Part shown: positions 54,465 to 63,728 of the stretch, piece after piece | Position numbering within the stretch: position 1 is the first letter of the stretch | How the letters are laid out: the number at the start of each line of letters is the position of its first letter | Assembly: GCA_046349875.1 (NCBI GenBank) | Contig: JAXMBN010000006.1 | Coordinates: 124,001-188,000 of the forward strand | Reading direction: 5' to 3' | Length of the DNA stretch: 64,000 nt | DNA from: JAXMBN01 sp046349875 | Lineage (GTDB): Bacteria > Planctomycetota > Planctomycetia > Pirellulales > Pirellulaceae | Made by a program: the position numbers and the translations under genes | Notes under the pieces: model-generated | Database searches by the model: none | Told to the model about the DNA's origin: nothing | The model's input: only the letters and a program-made list of their open reading frames with translations

Positions 54465-56075
54465 ATGAAGTTGGGTGACTCGTCGAAGTTGTTAGAGCAA
54501 CGTCGCGTAGTGCTAGCACTTGTGTTGTTGCTACCGACTCCAGCATTTGCTCAAGTTTCTCAGCTTCCTCATGGTACCTACGCTCATCAAACGCAATCTG
54601 CCGTAACGGCATCGCAATCTCCATCGCTGTTTGGATCTTCCTATCCCACCGTTACTCCAGCTGGACATACGACCTACAGCCCGGTAACCGTGGCTGAGAA
54701 TGATTTCGTGCAAGATGCTGGCGCCCCAACCGATCTCCTGTCGAGACTCGAACAAGCAGAACAAAAAATTCGCGAATTAGAATTCGCGAATTCTCAGTCG
54801 GGTAAAACGAATTCGGAAAAGGCCGAGTCTAATCAAGAGAGTGGGAAGTCGGATACCAAGAAAGAGGAAACCAATAAGGAAGGCTCTAAGGACTCGAAGA
54901 GTATCGAGAAAAAGAAATCGTGGTTTGATAAGTACACGATTCGCGGTTACGGCCAAGTTCGTATCAATAGTGTTCTCGATGAAGATGGAGGTACCGCTCC
55001 AGCTCATTATGTTGGCGATGCCTCGGTGGGTGACAATCAGAGTTTCCTCATCCGTCGGGCGCGGTTGATTGTTTCGGGGGATGTCAACGAGCACTTAGGA
55101 ATCTACCTGCAACCCGACTTTGCTTCGGGCGTTCCAGGTGTCAACGACGCCATTCAATTTGGTCAACTCCGAGACTGGTATAGCGATCTTTACCTGGATA
55201 CCGACAAGGTCCACCGACTTCGTTTGGGTCAATCGAAGATTCCCTATGGTTGGGAAAACATGCAAAGCAGTTCCAACCGTTTACCCTTGGATCGGAATGA
55301 TGCTCTTAACAGTGCGGTCCGCAATGAACGCGATCTAGGAGTCTTCTACTATTGGACTCCGACCTTCGCTCAGAAGTTCTTCAAGGAGGTCGTCGACGAA
55401 GGTCTCAAAGGTTCTGGAAACTACGGTGTGTTTGGACTCGGCGTCTACAACGGACAAGGCGGTTCCTTGCGCGAACAAAACGATAACTTGCATGTGGTCG
55501 CTCGCCTTGCCTTTCCCGGATGTTTACCCAACGGACAGCGATATGAAGTGGCCATGCAAGGCTATACCGGTCGGTATGTCGTGTTGACATCTCCTATTTC
55601 GCCGCGAGGCATTGGTCCTGCGAATGCTCCTGCTAATTTGGCCGATGGATTCTCGGACGAACGATTGGCGTGGACCTTCGTTTATTATCCACAGCCACTT
55701 GGTTTTCAAACCGAATGGACGACAGGCCGTGGGCCGTCACTCAATGCCGCTCAGACCGCCATCGAGGAACAAGATCTCGAAGGGGGCTATGTGCAATCGA
55801 TGTATCAAATCAAAAATTGCTACGGTGTGTGGTTTCCGTTTACCCGGTATTCGCACTATCGCGGAGGCTACAAAACCGAACGCAATAGTCCTTATTCCGA
55901 GATCGATGAATGGGAATTGGGATGTGAATGGCAGATGAACTCGGCTGCCGAGTTGGTCACGATGTACACGTTGACCGATCGCACCAATACAACCGCTCGA
56001 AGCACTGCCAATACATTATCGTATGGCCAATTCGAAGGAAGCTTGTTGCGGTTTCAATTCCAGTTCAACTACTAG
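54465..56075 (+). CDS. Phosphate-selective porin-like (OprO/OprP) protein
   Basis: The 536-aa outer-membrane-type porin has a signal peptide (to AFAQ, near residue 29). A coiled-coil helix follows, LLSRLEQAEQKIRELEFANS (about 87-106), then a charged Lys/Glu/Ser linker and a beta-barrel domain from about 160: KYTIRGYGQVRINSVLDED, FLIRRARLIVSGDVNEHLGIYLQPDF, RLRLGQSKIPYGWENMQSS, and the typical aromatic-ended C-terminus FQFQFNY. The coiled-coil may bind peptidoglycan-layer or wall components. GAGG precedes the ATG. Homologous in type to the porin at 56.6-58.2 kb, but divergent in sequence. Confidence 0.88.
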   Translation: MKLGDSSKLLEQRRVVLALVLLLPTPAFAQVSQLPHGTYAHQTQSAVTASQSPSLFGSSYPTVTPAGHTTYSPVTVAENDFVQDAGAPTDLLSRLEQAEQKIRELEFANSQSGKTNSEKAESNQESGKSDTKKEETNKEGSKDSKSIEKKKSWFDKYTIRGYGQVRINSVLDEDGGTAPAHYVGDASVGDNQSFLIRRARLIVSGDVNEHLGIYLQPDFASGVPGVNDAIQFGQLRDWYSDLYLDTDKVHRLRLGQSKIPYGWENMQSSSNRLPLDRNDALNSAVRNERDLGVFYYWTPTFAQKFFKEVVDEGLKGSGNYGVFGLGVYNGQGGSLREQNDNLHVVARLAFPGCLPNGQRYEVAMQGYTGRYVVLTSPISPRGIGPANAPANLADGFSDERLAWTFVYYPQPLGFQTEWTTGRGPSLNAAQTAIEEQDLEGGYVQSMYQIKNCYGVWFPFTRYSHYRGGYKTERNSPYSEIDEWELGCEWQMNSAAELVTMYTLTDRTNTTARSTANTLSYGQFEGSLLRFQFQFNY

Positions 56076-56108
56076 CCCATTGACGGAGCAAGTTCCGTCT
56101 CATGCCGG

Positions 56109-56540
56109 TTAGGGGTGATGACGATGCCGCGTTCCATGGCATAGATGGCCGCATCGAGGGCAAGCCACCGGAACCAGCACATCGACTTCCTCCGTCACAC
56201 ACTTCCACTCGGTCTTCTCGCCGCACTTGATTTTCTTTTTGACCAACTGAGTCTTGGATCGGACTTCGGTCGAGCATTGATGGCAGCGATGGAGGCATCC
56301 ACCGGGATGGTGTTGGCAGAAGAAGACTTCCTTCGTTTCATAGACGGTTTTTTCGATCGGAACCTGCACCGCCTTCCATGAGCATTGAGCTCTTTTGACG
56401 ACACGGCATGGAACTTCTTCGCAGCCGCATTCTGGGCAGCTTGCATCCTGCATGGCAGGGTTCGAAGCGCCCAACGCGGTATGCATGGAAGCGAGAGTTG
56501 ATGCTACGGCGATCGATTTCAAAAAGTATCTGCGTTTCAT
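56109..56540 (-). CDS. Secreted cysteine-rich protein
   Basis: The 143-aa protein has a signal-like N-terminus (KRRYFLKSIAVASTLASMHTA, with a KRRYFLK twin-arginine-like run). The mature part has about 16 Cys residues in paired arrangement: CPECGCEEVPC, KRAQCSWKAV, CQHHPGGCLHRCHQC, KIKCGEKTEWKC and CPRCGHLC, with many His. This suggests metal binding (zinc or iron clusters) or a disulfide-rich fold. No family was recognised. ATG 56540 has AAGGAAA upstream. It lies between two porin genes. Confidence 0.75.
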   Translation of the reverse strand: MKRRYFLKSIAVASTLASMHTALGASNPAMQDASCPECGCEEVPCRVVKRAQCSWKAVQVPIEKTVYETKEVFFCQHHPGGCLHRCHQCSTEVRSKTQLVKKKIKCGEKTEWKCVTEEVDVLVPVACPRCGHLCHGTRHRHHP

Positions 56541-56581
56541 GATTGATTTCCTTGTAGGATCGATGAGCTGGATGGAGGCGA

Positions 56582-58237
56582 TTAGAAGTCGATCGCCATA
56601 CGCGTTCCGAAACCATGGATCCAACCACTTCCTGCTGGGAAGTTGGTCGTATCGCTCACATCGCGGTAGGTTGCGATATAGTTGAGCTGCATCTTCATGT
56701 TGGGATTCCAGAACCAGTTGACCCCATAGGTCATGTTGTGAAGGACGCCACCATTGAGTCCTTCATCATTGAGGTCGAGATAGTTGTATCGGGCACCGAG
56801 TTGCCAAGCTCCCCAACCTGCTGCGGCTCCACCGCAACCCCTTCGCACCAAGAAGAAGTTTTCGTGAGGCTTTACCCGTTCAAAGGCTCACGTTTTCTTG
56901 TCGTAATGATCATGCTCGCCAGTAAGAAACTTGAGAACTTGAATGTATCCGCCGTGATACACGGCTGTTGTGCCAAGAGGAGCGGCAGCGCTCGAGCGAG
57001 CGTCCTGTAAGCCATTCACCAGATATTCACCTTGCACGGTCCATGAACCATGGACCATCGCGAGTTCACCATTCACCGTTTGTTCATCATCGCCGAACAA
57101 CGTTATGCTCGCTGGAGTTGGCCAATCTTGGGCCAAGCCTGCGCGAATCGCATCGCGAGTACGGAATACTTGAAAGCGAGCCGGTACACCTTGGTTTTCG
57201 ACGGCCGTGGCTTGCCGGCCTGATACGCCAAGATGTAGCAGGTTCGCACCATCATTTTCGTACCATAGCAAGCGTGTGGCTCGACCGACGACTGAGAAAT
57301 CGTGATCGCCTACACTGTAGGCAAACACGCTGTTGACTGGCTTGAACAAGCCGCCCGACAAGACACCTTGATTGTCGCTACCATAGTTGCGGAAGAACTG
57401 AATGCCCGGCGAAAATCCATTAAACGTTCCACCATAGAATGTATCTTGGTTATAAGAACGCTCCATGAAGGGCTGAAAACGGCTGCTGACGATGTGTTCG
57501 AATCCGATCTGCTCCTTTTGATTCCCGAGGCGAATCGTTCCGAAGATGGGAACTTCTTTCGTTTGAACCCAAAGATCGGTAGGGGCTGTCACCGCTGATT
57601 CGGTAAAGCCAGGAGCCGTTCCACTCACTGGTTGGTTCCGAACGAGGATCGCATTCATGAAGTCGAATTCTGCGGCCCATTCCACGGTTTCATACATCGT
57701 TCCATCGATGCGAAATCGAGCTCGTCGGAAATCGACTCCATCGTGATAGGGCGTGTTGATGTTCGATTGCACATTGTTGGGAGCGATGAACCAACCCGTG
57801 TCGAACTGATAGCGGCCCCCCACGTGAACGCGGAAATCTTTGTTCTTGGTGGCAACTTCTAGGCCATTGTTCCAAGACGCCGTCATGCCCAGATCGCTAC
57901 CAACCACATGACCTTCGGCTTCCGCTTTTTCCTTGGCTTCTTTTTCAGCTTTCTCTTTCTTAGCGGCTTCTTCTTTTAAGACTTTGCGAACGATGTTTTC
58001 TAATTGTTCATCGTCCGAAGGAACAGCAGCTTCTTCGGCGATCACCTGGTCTGAAACGGGATAACCGATCGGAGGTTCCGGCGCCGAAAAGGGCTCGCGT
58101 GGTTGTGGGATTCCTCCAAGTCCATTGGATGGAAATGGTGAAGGCTGGGATAGAGTTTGCTGTGCCCAAAGAGAATTCGAGGCAGTCAAAATGCACCCGA
58201 ATGCGACTCCGCCAAGTCGATAGCGCCACTTCATCAT
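56582..58237 (-). CDS. Phosphate-selective porin-like protein, interrupted by in-frame TGA
   Basis: The 551-codon frame has a signal peptide (to SLWAQ), a Pro-rich segment, a short coiled-coil (LENIVRKVLKEEAAKKEK...), and the OprP-like barrel: DFRVHVGGRYQFDTGW, VDFRRARFRIDGTMYETVEWAAEFDF, IFGTIRLGNQKEQIGFEHIVSS, and a C-terminal GAWQLGARYNYLDLNDEGLN with final Phe (TRMAIDF). A TGA stop at 56888-56890 lies in the same frame between DKKT and AFERVKPHENFF, where homologous porins usually carry Gly (GGA). It could be a point mutation or base-call error. The last 102 codons are essential for the barrel. Confidence 0.8.
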
Positions 58238-58432
58238 TGCATCCTTGCGTGATGTGCTTTAACAGACTTGGTAATCCTCCCAAGTCTCCACGATCATCGA
58301 ATGCATGTAAAAAAGGAACGGAATAAAAGCACTTTGCCTCTTCAATTCTTAACAATCGAAAAGCCTTGTGTGGCGTATGCGTAAACTGTTCCGTCGAGCC
58401 TTGAACGCTAGCGAATAAGTGTCGTCTCAATG

Positions 58433-58469
58433 AAAAGACCCAATCGAATGGAGTCTATTCGATTGGGTC
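58433..58469 (-). terminator. Terminator of icd
   Basis: A perfect 13-bp stem GACCCAATCGAAT / ATTCGATTGGGTC with a 7-nt loop is followed on the minus strand by TTTTC. It is 45 nt downstream of icd. The remaining sequence to 58237 (the porin start) holds no gene. Confidence 0.85.
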
Positions 58470-58513
58470 GCACTGTTTTTAGGAGAGCTTATCAATACGT
58501 TGTGGAATGCAAG

Positions 58514-59729
58514 CTATTGCAGTTGCTTCTTCAGTTCGTTGTCGATTTCCGACATGAATTCTTCGGTCGTTAGATAAGGATGGTCAGGGCGAATGAGTAG
58601 AGCGAGGTCTTTGGTCATGCGACCTGACTCAACCACATCCACGCAGACTTGTTCCAGCTTGGCCGCGAAGTCGACCACGTCTGGGGTGTTGTCGAGCTTT
58701 CCTCGATATTGAAGGCCACGGGTCCATGCGTAGATCGACGCGATGGGGTTGGTCGAAGTCGGTTTGCCTTGTTGATGAAGTCGGTAGTGCCGCGTCACCG
58801 TTCCGTGAGCTGCTTCGGCTTCGATGGTCTTACCATCGGGAGACGTGAGAACCGAGGTCATCAGGCCAAGGGAGCCATAGCCTTGAGCGACGGTATCCGA
58901 TTGAACGTCGCCGTCATAGTTCTTGCAGGCCCAAAGGTAACCACCCTTCCACTTGAGGTTCGAAGCCACCATGTCATCGATCAAACGATGTTCGTAACCC
59001 AGGCCTTTGGCTTCGAACTGGCTTCGAAACTCTTGGTCGTACACTTCTTGGAAGATGTGCATGAAGCGACCATCGTAAACCTTGAGAATCGTATTTTTGG
59101 AAGAAAGGTAGACCGAATAGTTACGGCCGAGCGCGTAGTTGAAGCATGACCGAGCAAACCCCTTAATCGATGCATCCAAGTTGAACATGCCCAAGGCTAC
59201 ACCAGGCCCTGCTGTCTTGATGATTTCGCGTTCGATGGTTTGGCTACCATCTTCCGAGGTCCAGGTGAGCTTCAAAGATCCCTTGCCAGGGAACTGGAAG
59301 TCCTGAGCGCGGTATTGATCTCCGAATCCATGTCGCGCTACCACCACGGGCTTGTCCCAGTGTGGGACGATACGTGGAACGTTTCGACAAATGATCGGCT
59401 CGCGGAAGATCGTGCCATCGAGAACATTACGGATCGTTCCATTGGGGCTCTTCCACATCTGTTTGAGCCCGGAACTCTTTGACGCGACCTTCACCGGGAG
59501 TGATCGTTGCGCATTTCACTGCCACGCCATATTCTTGGTCGCGTTGGCCGAATCGATCGTGATTCGATCGTTGGTCGCATCGCGACTTTGAATGCTCAGG
59601 TCAAAGTACTTCAAGTCGATGTCCAAGTAGGGAAGGATGAGCTTTTTCTCGGATCCATTTCCAGATAATCCGAGTCATCTCGTCGCCGTCCATCTCGACA
59701 ACCGGTGTCTTGACTTTGATCTTTGCCAT
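58514..59729 (-). CDS. icd: NADP-dependent isocitrate dehydrogenase, type II (three frameshifts)
   Basis: This TCA-cycle enzyme oxidises isocitrate to 2-oxoglutarate. The reconstructed 404-aa protein is the eukaryote-like homodimeric form: KTPVVEMDGDEMTRIIW, ILPYLDIDLKYFDLSI, ITIDSANATKKYGVAVKCAT, ITPGEGRVKEF, LKQMWKSPNGTIRNVL, REPIICRNVPRIVPHW, and the NADP region AEAAHGTVTRHYRLHQQGK. Three single-base errors break the start of the gene: a surplus base in the T run at 59643-59647, a missing base near 59531-59535, and a surplus C in 59468-59470. All three fixes are needed to restore conserved residues. Start ATG 59729. Confidence 0.92.
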
Positions 59730-59881
59730 TCTGGTAAGTGCCTTCTAACAAAATCAGGATAACGATAGGGGAAGTTCCAATGTGGCATTGGAACATGATG
59801 AGCCATTGTAGTTGGCGAGGATTCCCAGGAGGGAGGCGGACGATTATCGCAAAGCCGGGATAGGGCTTGAATAGTCGAAGT

Positions 59882-61053
59882 CTAGAGGCTGCGGATCGTT
59901 TCTAGATTCGCGCGGGGATCTTCCGGAAGGGCGAAGTATGCCGTTTCCGGAACGAGAAAACTCCGACCTGGGGGTACTAAGACTTCTTGGCCAATAGGCC
60001 TTTTCGCCAATGGAAGTTTGACTGTTTTGCCAGTTTTGGCCGCCTGGTAGATGGCCAAAATCAGCTCGACCCCGAGTGTCGTCCTTGGTCGCCATCGATC
60101 ATGGAAGGTTTGTTCTGTTTGATGGCCTTCAAGAAGTCTTGGAAGAGCCGCTCGGCGCATGGTGACCGATTGCCGCAGGGTCGCCTGCTCCGCCGCCAGT
60201 CTTGGTCTTACTGAGCATCGCGTCGCGAATTTGCGCATCGGCTTTGTTAGGCTTGGCGAATTCCCATTTGATCAGGCCTTTCCTCTTCCAAAATTGCAAA
60301 GCCCGTTGAACCAGCGATTTCAATCTTCTTGAGCCGCTCCAGGAAAAGCCGCCGTAGTCGCTTCGATAACCCCCATGGTTCCATTGGCAAAGCGAAGTGT
60401 GGCCACGCACAATCTTCGACTTCGATCCGTTCGTGAGCTCGTGTGGCAGTGATAGCCGAGACTTCCACCACGGGTCCCATCAACCACAGCAAGAGGTCGA
60501 CACTATGGATCGCTTGGTTCATCAACGCGCCGCCACCGTCGAGTTTCCAAGTGCCTCGCCATGCACCGCTATCGTAGTACTGCTGCGTTCGGTACCACTT
60601 CACATAGGCGTCACCAAGAGCCAGCGTTCCGAATCGACCTTGTTCAACTGCTTTTTTGAGGAGCTGAGCCGATTCGTGAAATCGCGATGGGAAGATCGTA
60701 CCGAGCCTAACACCATGCTTTTTGCAGGCTTCGATCAATGCATCGCACCGCTTGAGCGTAACTTCGAGCGGTTTTTCCACGATGATGTGTTTCTTGGCCT
60801 TCGCTGCTGCCAATGCCGGTTCCAAATGCGCTCCGCTCGGCGTGCAAATCGTCACCACATCGATATCGGGACGAGCCAACATTTCTTCGAGCTTATCGTA
60901 AGCTTGGCACTGGTGTTCCGAAGCGAACTTCTGCGCCTTCTCCATCGTGTGATTGAAGCAGCCAATCAATTTGGCTCCTTTGATCTCCGCGATGGCCTTT
61001 GCATGAAATCGCGAAATCATTCCACATCCGATGATGCCAAAGCCAACAGGCAT
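59882..61053 (-). CDS. Gfo/Idh/MocA family oxidoreductase (about five frameshifts)
   Basis: The reconstructed protein is about 390 aa with no signal peptide. The first 210 residues are intact: GFGIIGCGMISRFHAKAI, DIDVVTICTPSGAHLEPALA, KKHIIVEKPLEVTLKRCDALI (EKP motif), and GGGALMNQAIHSVDLLLWLMG. From 60410 down to 60070 the frame changes about five times. The pieces line up as CAVATLRFANGTMGVIEATT, IEIAGSTGFAILEEERLIKWEF, KADAQIRDAML, FQDFLKAIKQN and MIDGDQGRTTLGVELILAIYQA before the stop at 59882. The last two are normal family C-terminal motifs. ATG 61053 has AGGAG 8 nt upstream. The enzyme probably acts on a sugar. Confidence 0.83.
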
Positions 61054-61291
61054 AACCAATACTCCTGGTCTCATGCGAGAGAAACGATCGATTGATAGGG
61101 GGTTACCGCGAAGGTTACAGGGCCAGACCTCCTCAAAACCAAGCAAAAAAGGGCTCGGAAAGGTCTCGATGGAAGCGAAAACCCTGTTAAAGCAGGTAGT
61201 TTGCGAAGCCCGGCGGCAGGTGAGTATACACCAAGGAGCAAAGATCGGGAGTATTCAGGGCTGCCGAGCTAGGCCGGATCGCATTTTCGCA

Positions 61292-61322
61292 TTGGCGCGA
61301 AAGCCCCTTTTCCGACTATAAT
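61292..61322 (+). promoter_or_regulatory. Candidate sigma-70 promoter upstream of the CphA-like gene
   Basis: TTGGCG (61292-61297) and a consensus TATAAT (61317-61322) are separated by 19 nt, about 60 nt before ATG 61381. The -10 box is exact but the spacing is long. The 327-nt intergenic region (61054-61380) lies between divergent genes and holds nothing else recognised. Confidence 0.35.
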
Positions 61323-61380
61323 GGAGTCCTTCGTTTTCGATGAATCCTGCAAGTGAACCTTCCAACGTTTGACTATTTCC

Positions 61381-63549
61381 ATGCAGCATGCGCCTTCCCT
61401 TCCGCCGCTCGAATCCCTCCAGCAATTCATGCATTTTCGGCGGATCATGTTCCTCCGGGGACCCAATATTTGGTCACGCAATCCGTGCATGGAAGTTTGG
61501 GTCGACCTTGCCGAATTCAAAGACCTTTCCAGCGAGTTGTTGCCGGGCTTCAACGATCGCTACAAAGCTTGGTTGCCCACGGTGATCGAGCATCGGTGCA
61601 GTGAAGGAGAACGAGGAGGTTTCTTTCAGCGACTGGATCGTGGAACCTATCTGGCGCATATTCTCGAACACACGACGCTCGAACTTCAAACCTTAGCCGG
61701 TTGCAACGTGGGGTTTGGACGAGCACGCGAGATGAGCGAAGAAGGGGTTTATAAAGTTGCCATTCGCTATGAAGAAGAAAGCGTTGCCACCGAGTGCCTC
61801 AATGCGGCTCGCGACCTTCTCAAAGCATGCATCTATGATCTCCCTTACGATGTCGATTCGGAAGTTCGTCGATTGCACGATCTAGCGGACCGACGTTGCT
61901 TGGGTCCGAGCACCAAAGCCATCGTCAACGCAGGGCTCGATCGGAACATTCCTTTTCGCCGATTGAATACGGGAAGCCTGGTGCTGCTTGGGCAAGGGTT
62001 CAAGCAACGACGCATCTGGACTGCCGAAACCGATCGCACCGGCGCCATCGCCGAATCGATTGCTCAAGACAAAGAGCTCACCAAGCAATTGCTTCGCGCC
62101 GTGGGAGTTCCCGTTCCTGAAGGACGTGCCGTTTCCGATCCCGAAGATGCTGTAGAAGCGGCTAGCGAAATCGAAAGTGCCGTGGTGGTGAAGCCACAGG
62201 ATGCCAATCATGGTCGAGGCATTGTGCCGAATCTCGTTCAACCCGATGAGATTCGAAATGCCTATCATGTTGCAGCCAAGGAAGGAAGCGGCGTCATTGT
62301 GGAACGCTTCGTTCCAGGTTACGAACATCGACTTCTCGTCGTTGGTAAACGATTTGTTGCCGCGTCGCGAGGCGAGCCGGTCACGGTGACTGCGGATGGA
62401 GTTCGCAACGTTCGCCAATTGGTGGAAGAGGTGGTAAATGCCGATCCACGGCGCGGCGAAGATGAAACGTTGCCTCTTTCGCCGGTTGAAATCGACGCCA
62501 GTCTTGAGATGATCCTCGAGCATCAAGGCCTATCGTTGGATTCGGTTCCTGCCGACGGCAAAAAGGTGCTCATCAAGCGTCACGACAACCTATCGAACGA
62601 TGTGACCGATCTCGTCCATCCATCCGTGGCTGAAAACGCAGTCCTCGCGGCTAGGACCGTTGGACTCGATATTGCCGGTATCGATATTGTTGCCTTGGAT
62701 ATTTCATGTCCGTTGGAAGATCAGGGTGGGGCCATCGTTGAAGTGAACGCAGGGCCAGGCCTGATCATGCATCTCAAGCCTTTGGTTGGCGAACCACGGC
62801 CCGTGGGACAAGCCATCGTTGAACAAATGTTTGGGCCAACGGGGAATGCTCGAATTCCTTTGATTTGCGTGACCGGAACCAGTGGCAAATCGAAACTGGT
62901 ACGATTCCTACGAACCACCTTGGCATCGACCGGCTTGATCGTTGGCTCAGCGGAAAGCGATGGAACCTTTGTCAATGATCGCTGCATCCATACAGGGCCA
63001 AGCGACAATTCCCAGGCAACGAAAAATCTCATCATTCACCCGCAAGTGCAAGCCGCGGTCATCGAGGCTGGGGCTGATGGGATTTTGCGTGAAGGGCTAG
63101 GCTTCGATAAGTGCGACGTTGCCATCGTTACCCGAGTGGAACCCGAAGGGAATCTCGGCGGCGAATTCGATCTGTTTGATGATTCGAAGCTTTTCGGAGT
63201 CAAACGAACACCTGTCGATGTCGTCATGGAAACCGGCGCAGCAGTGCTCAACGCGTCCGATTCGTTGTGCTTGGATATGAAGCCGCTGAGCAAAGGGGAT
63301 GTGATCCTGTTTGCAATCGATTCCAATCTTGCCTCCATTGCCAAGCATTTGGAGGAAGGAAAGCGCGTGGTCGTTTGCGAGTCGAATCTAATCGTTGCCA
63401 AGGACGCCCAAGTCCAAACGCCTTTAGGAGCGATCCCGAACGGACTCGACGCTTGCGATCTCGAGCTGTTATTGGCTGGCATCGCAGCCCTTTGGCATTT
63501 GGGAACCGAGCTTCAAACGTTGCGCAACGCCGTGCAGAACTTTGGCTAA
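61381..63549 (+). CDS. Cyanophycin synthetase-like ligase, short form
   Basis: The 722-aa protein has the CphA layout. The N-terminal domain is NPCMEVWVDLAEFKDLSSEL with HILEHTTLELQTLAGCNVGFG. The ATP-grasp domain (about 220-480) has VVVKPQDANHGRGI, GVIVERFVPGYEHRLLVV, IDIVALDISCPL and IVEVNAGPGLIMHLKP. A Mur-ligase-like centre has CVTGTSGKSKLVRFLRTTL near 496-512. Typical CphA is about 870-900 aa; here the C-terminal Mur ligase part is cut short. The P-loop reads GTSGKSK in place of GTNGKTT. Shortened CphA2-type enzymes polymerise Asp-Arg dipeptides; this protein may be comparable or use another substrate. ATG 61381 is chosen over TTG 61369. A frame shift near the end is possible. Confidence 0.82.
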   Translation: MQHAPSLPPLESLQQFMHFRRIMFLRGPNIWSRNPCMEVWVDLAEFKDLSSELLPGFNDRYKAWLPTVIEHRCSEGERGGFFQRLDRGTYLAHILEHTTLELQTLAGCNVGFGRAREMSEEGVYKVAIRYEEESVATECLNAARDLLKACIYDLPYDVDSEVRRLHDLADRRCLGPSTKAIVNAGLDRNIPFRRLNTGSLVLLGQGFKQRRIWTAETDRTGAIAESIAQDKELTKQLLRAVGVPVPEGRAVSDPEDAVEAASEIESAVVVKPQDANHGRGIVPNLVQPDEIRNAYHVAAKEGSGVIVERFVPGYEHRLLVVGKRFVAASRGEPVTVTADGVRNVRQLVEEVVNADPRRGEDETLPLSPVEIDASLEMILEHQGLSLDSVPADGKKVLIKRHDNLSNDVTDLVHPSVAENAVLAARTVGLDIAGIDIVALDISCPLEDQGGAIVEVNAGPGLIMHLKPLVGEPRPVGQAIVEQMFGPTGNARIPLICVTGTSGKSKLVRFLRTTLASTGLIVGSAESDGTFVNDRCIHTGPSDNSQATKNLIIHPQVQAAVIEAGADGILREGLGFDKCDVAIVTRVEPEGNLGGEFDLFDDSKLFGVKRTPVDVVMETGAAVLNASDSLCLDMKPLSKGDVILFAIDSNLASIAKHLEEGKRVVVCESNLIVAKDAQVQTPLGAIPNGLDACDLELLLAGIAALWHLGTELQTLRNAVQNFG

Positions 63550-63728
63550 ATCGACTCGCACTTGAGACGTTTTCAACCCACCAATACTCCGTAAACGCAC
63601 TCTGCAACGCACCAATCTTGATCCGTGGCGAGGAGAGAACACCGGTGTGTTGCGGTTTGTCGTATCGAGTGCAAGGGGCTGTTGAAGAATTGGAGCAGTT
63701 GGGAAGTTTTGCTCAAGGACGCGATCAT

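Noticed and set aside
56888..56890. TGA as selenocysteine
   Set aside because: Porins are not selenoproteins, no SECIS-like hairpin follows and Gly is expected there.
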